From NCBI RefSeq assembly GCF_030580955.1, contig NZ_JAUQON010000009.1, positions 124,001-188,000 of the forward strand: 64,000 nt of DNA, given 5' to 3'. This document shows positions 62,360-64,000 of the stretch, in pieces; position 1 is the first letter of the stretch, and each line of letters starts with the position of its first letter. The notes below the pieces were generated by a model. That model saw only the letters and a program-made list of their open reading frames with translations, did not search any database and had not been told where the DNA came from. The stretch comes from Hymenobacter convexus. Lineage in GTDB: Bacteria > Bacteroidota > Bacteroidia > Cytophagales > Hymenobacteraceae. Both the position numbers and the translations under genes were made by a program.

Positions 62360-64000
62360 TTAATTGAGGATGACGAGTTTTTCGTATTTCGAAGCGGTGC
62401 CGTTGGTGGCCGAACGCACACTGAGGCGGTAAACGTATACGCCGCGGGCCAGTTGGTCATTGAATTCGTCGCGGCCGTTCCAGGTAATGCTGCTCTGGTG
62501 CGACTCCGTGCTTGGCACCGAGGCCGTGAGCGTGCGCACCAAGCGGCCGGCCACCGTGAAAATCTGAACCTGCACGTCCAGCATTCCCGATTCGCCGCCG
62601 GCCTGGTTGTGGTCGAATAAGAACGTAGTAGCGTTGGCAAACGGATTGGGGTAGTTCAGCACGTGGTCGAGGGCCAGCTTTTCGTTGGTGGCCACCACAA
62701 ATTCAATTTCCTTCTCGGCCGAGTTGTTGTACGTGTCCCAGGCCTTGAGGCGCAGCGAGTGCGGGCCGTTGGCCAGCCCTTTGAAAAGATTGTTGACCTT
62801 GCCCGAGCGGAAGTCGCCCACGTTCGACACGTACGCATCGTTGAGCACGAGCTGCTTGCTGACGTCGTTGTCGACGGTGGCCGTGATGTCGTGGCCAATG
62901 CCTGCGCCCGTGGTGTTGATGCCGCTCGAGTCGCTCAGGAAGGCCAGCAGCGTGGTGTTGGGGCCCGTGAGGCCACCAAAAGCAAACGACTCGCTGTCCA
63001 TGTACAGCTTGATTTCGGGCGGGGTCGTGTCGGTCGGCACGCCGCGGGCGGCACCGCCCACCTGCTTGAACTGGTAGCCGTGAGCATCCACGCGGCGCGT
63101 GGCATCGGAGGCGTAAAGGCTCACTTTGCCCTGGCCCACGTTGTAGTTGATGTCCTTGGGCACCACAAACGTGAGGCTGAACTCGCCGTTCGTCACGTTG
63201 GCCTGGCCGCTGTAAATCACGCTTTCCTGAATTACAATCGGCTTCGGTCCGTCGTTGGGGTCATTGGCCTGCTCATCGCCGAGGGTCATCACCGTGGTGG
63301 GCTTGTCATAAATCGTCACCTGAGCGCGGCCTGTGAAGGCCGTATTCTGTGCATTGTTGTTCAATACTTTGCCGTGCACCCGTACGCGGGCCAATGCCTG
63401 CACCGTATCGGCCGGCTGCCACTGCCCCGCAACGCGCCGCCGGATGCTGTCAAGCACCACCGTTTGCTGCGGGTAAGCCAGCGTCATGCTGGGGTCGGCC
63501 AGCAAGGTGTAGTTGCGGCTGTTGAGGTCGGAGTTGAAGCCCGGGCCGTGAAAATCGTTCTTGCTCATCATCACGATGGTACCAATGCTGGGCACCTTGC
63601 CGTTGACGGGCTGTAGCACACGGTTGAAATAGGCCTGGTTTAGGCCGGCGTTCTGGCCCGCATCGACCACGCGCACGGTGGTAAACAGGCCGATGGCGCC
63701 GCCCGTGGTGTTATCGGTCAGGGCCTGCTCGCCGGCCGAGGTAAAGTCGGGGTTGTCGAAATAGCTGAAATCGCAGGTGCCGGTGGTGAAGAAGGTAAAA
63801 TTGTTGGGGTTGCGCAGCCCCAGCACCGAAGCATTGGTCAGAATCTGCTCGTCGGCCCAGCCCTTGGGGCCGCCGTGGCCCAGGTAGTTCACAATCAGCG
63901 AGCCTTGCTCAATGGATTGGTCGATGGCCCGCTCGGCATCGGGCGAGCGTTGGCCCGCCGATAGCGACACCTGCGGGTAAAGGTCGAGGTAGACCTTGTG
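62360..64000 (-). CDS. porU: Type IX secretion sortase PorU, 3' part
   Basis: The frame is open to the window edge (first visible residues HKVYLDLYPQVSLSAGQ), so 546 C-terminal residues are present and the start lies beyond 64000. The gingipain (C25)-type catalytic pair is visible: His in NYLGHGGPKGW and Cys in TGTCDFSYFDN. The mid part (DFHGPGFNSDLNSRNYTLLADPSMTLAYP) matches PorU. The end has a FlgD-like/T9SS C-terminal domain (VLNYPNPFANATTFLFDHNQ, GRLVRTLTAS, DEFNDQLARGVYVYRLSVRS, KYEKLVILN), which PorU needs for its own export. It cleaves cargo sorting domains and attaches cargo to the surface, working with PorV. Confidence 0.95.
   Translation of the reverse strand, partial: HKVYLDLYPQVSLSAGQRSPDAERAIDQSIEQGSLIVNYLGHGGPKGWADEQILTNASVLGLRNPNNFTFFTTGTCDFSYFDNPDFTSAGEQALTDNTTGGAIGLFTTVRVVDAGQNAGLNQAYFNRVLQPVNGKVPSIGTIVMMSKNDFHGPGFNSDLNSRNYTLLADPSMTLAYPQQTVVLDSIRRRVAGQWQPADTVQALARVRVHGKVLNNNAQNTAFTGRAQVTIYDKPTTVMTLGDEQANDPNDGPKPIVIQESVIYSGQANVTNGEFSLTFVVPKDINYNVGQGKVSLYASDATRRVDAHGYQFKQVGGAARGVPTDTTPPEIKLYMDSESFAFGGLTGPNTTLLAFLSDSSGINTTGAGIGHDITATVDNDVSKQLVLNDAYVSNVGDFRSGKVNNLFKGLANGPHSLRLKAWDTYNNSAEKEIEFVVATNEKLALDHVLNYPNPFANATTFLFDHNQAGGESGMLDVQVQIFTVAGRLVRTLTASVPSTESHQSSITWNGRDEFNDQLARGVYVYRLSVRSATNGTASKYEKLVILN

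Noticed and set aside
62311..62640. A 110-residue N-terminal extension of PorV
   Set aside because: It overlaps the end of porU in another frame and lacks PorV features; the signal peptide starts at 62310.

Overview
The window looks like a chromosome segment of a Bacteroidota bacterium of the Cytophagales, most likely Hymenobacter or a close relative. The evidence is GC-rich coding sequence, the type IX secretion proteins PorV and PorU, two secreted proteins ending in type IX sorting domains, several CarboxypepD_reg/TonB-type outer-membrane proteins, the purH-mreBCD-mrdA order, and promoters with the Bacteroidota -7 element TAnnTTTG. I see no rRNA, tRNA, CRISPR array, transposase, integrase or phage gene. 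The genus call is inference.

Layout. 1-7.4 kb: metabolic genes (a 5'-truncated unknown gene, a GSDH-type lipoprotein, a Nudix hydrolase, an S9 peptidase, a DUF72 protein, a zinc alcohol dehydrogenase). 7.5-11.4 kb: a ModE-type HTH protein, a molybdopterin-domain-like secreted protein and a TonB-dependent receptor. A near-consensus ModE box overlaps the promoter of the last two, and this is the most interesting locus. 11.4-19.9 kb: an OmpA protein with TSP3 repeats, a lipoprotein, nuoK-nuoL, an ECF sigma factor with a small membrane protein, an SdpR/SdpI pair, and two small CarboxypepD_reg proteins with matching promoters. 20-27.4 kb: an ABC permease fused to an M1 peptidase, its ATPase, and an outer-membrane beta-barrel receptor. 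27.7-39.2 kb: a membrane-anchored AraC regulator, an exonuclease, a delta-60-repeat T9SS cargo protein, a second alcohol dehydrogenase, two DUF1990 proteins, endonuclease V, GluQRS, a VOC-GNAT fusion and a secreted serine hydrolase. 39.3-43.9 kb: nuoM-nuoN, a VanX-like dipeptidase and an SDR. 44.1-50.7 kb: the rod-shape operon mreB-mreC-mreD-mrdA preceded by purH. 51-54.8 kb: a cassette of acyl-CoA dehydrogenase-like protein, PIG-L deacetylase, NodS-like methyltransferase and glycosyltransferase. 55-64 kb: a BamA/TamA-like protein, a thioredoxin-like ferredoxin, an ArsR regulator, a small CarboxypepD_reg protein, NDH-2, a degenerate M16 peptidase, and porV with the 3' part of porU.

The most striking non-coding feature is a set of long imperfect palindromes of about 100-120 bp, scattered between genes and also inside operons (nuoM/nuoN, mrdA/mreD, mreC/mreB). 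Each has arms of about 28-40 bp around a variable loop. Sequence changes between copies are matched on both arms, one copy is nested in another, and several compact remnants exist. Three other palindrome families occur once each.

How the genes work together: respiratory entry points (NuoK/L/M/N, NDH-2), envelope growth (MreBCD, PBP2, VanX-like, OmpA, BamA-like), outer-membrane uptake (two TonB-type receptors, one probably molybdate-regulated) and type IX export (PorU/PorV with at least two cargo proteins). Starts were chosen by signal peptide, family length and promoter position; where the longest open frame differs from the chosen start, the entry says so.
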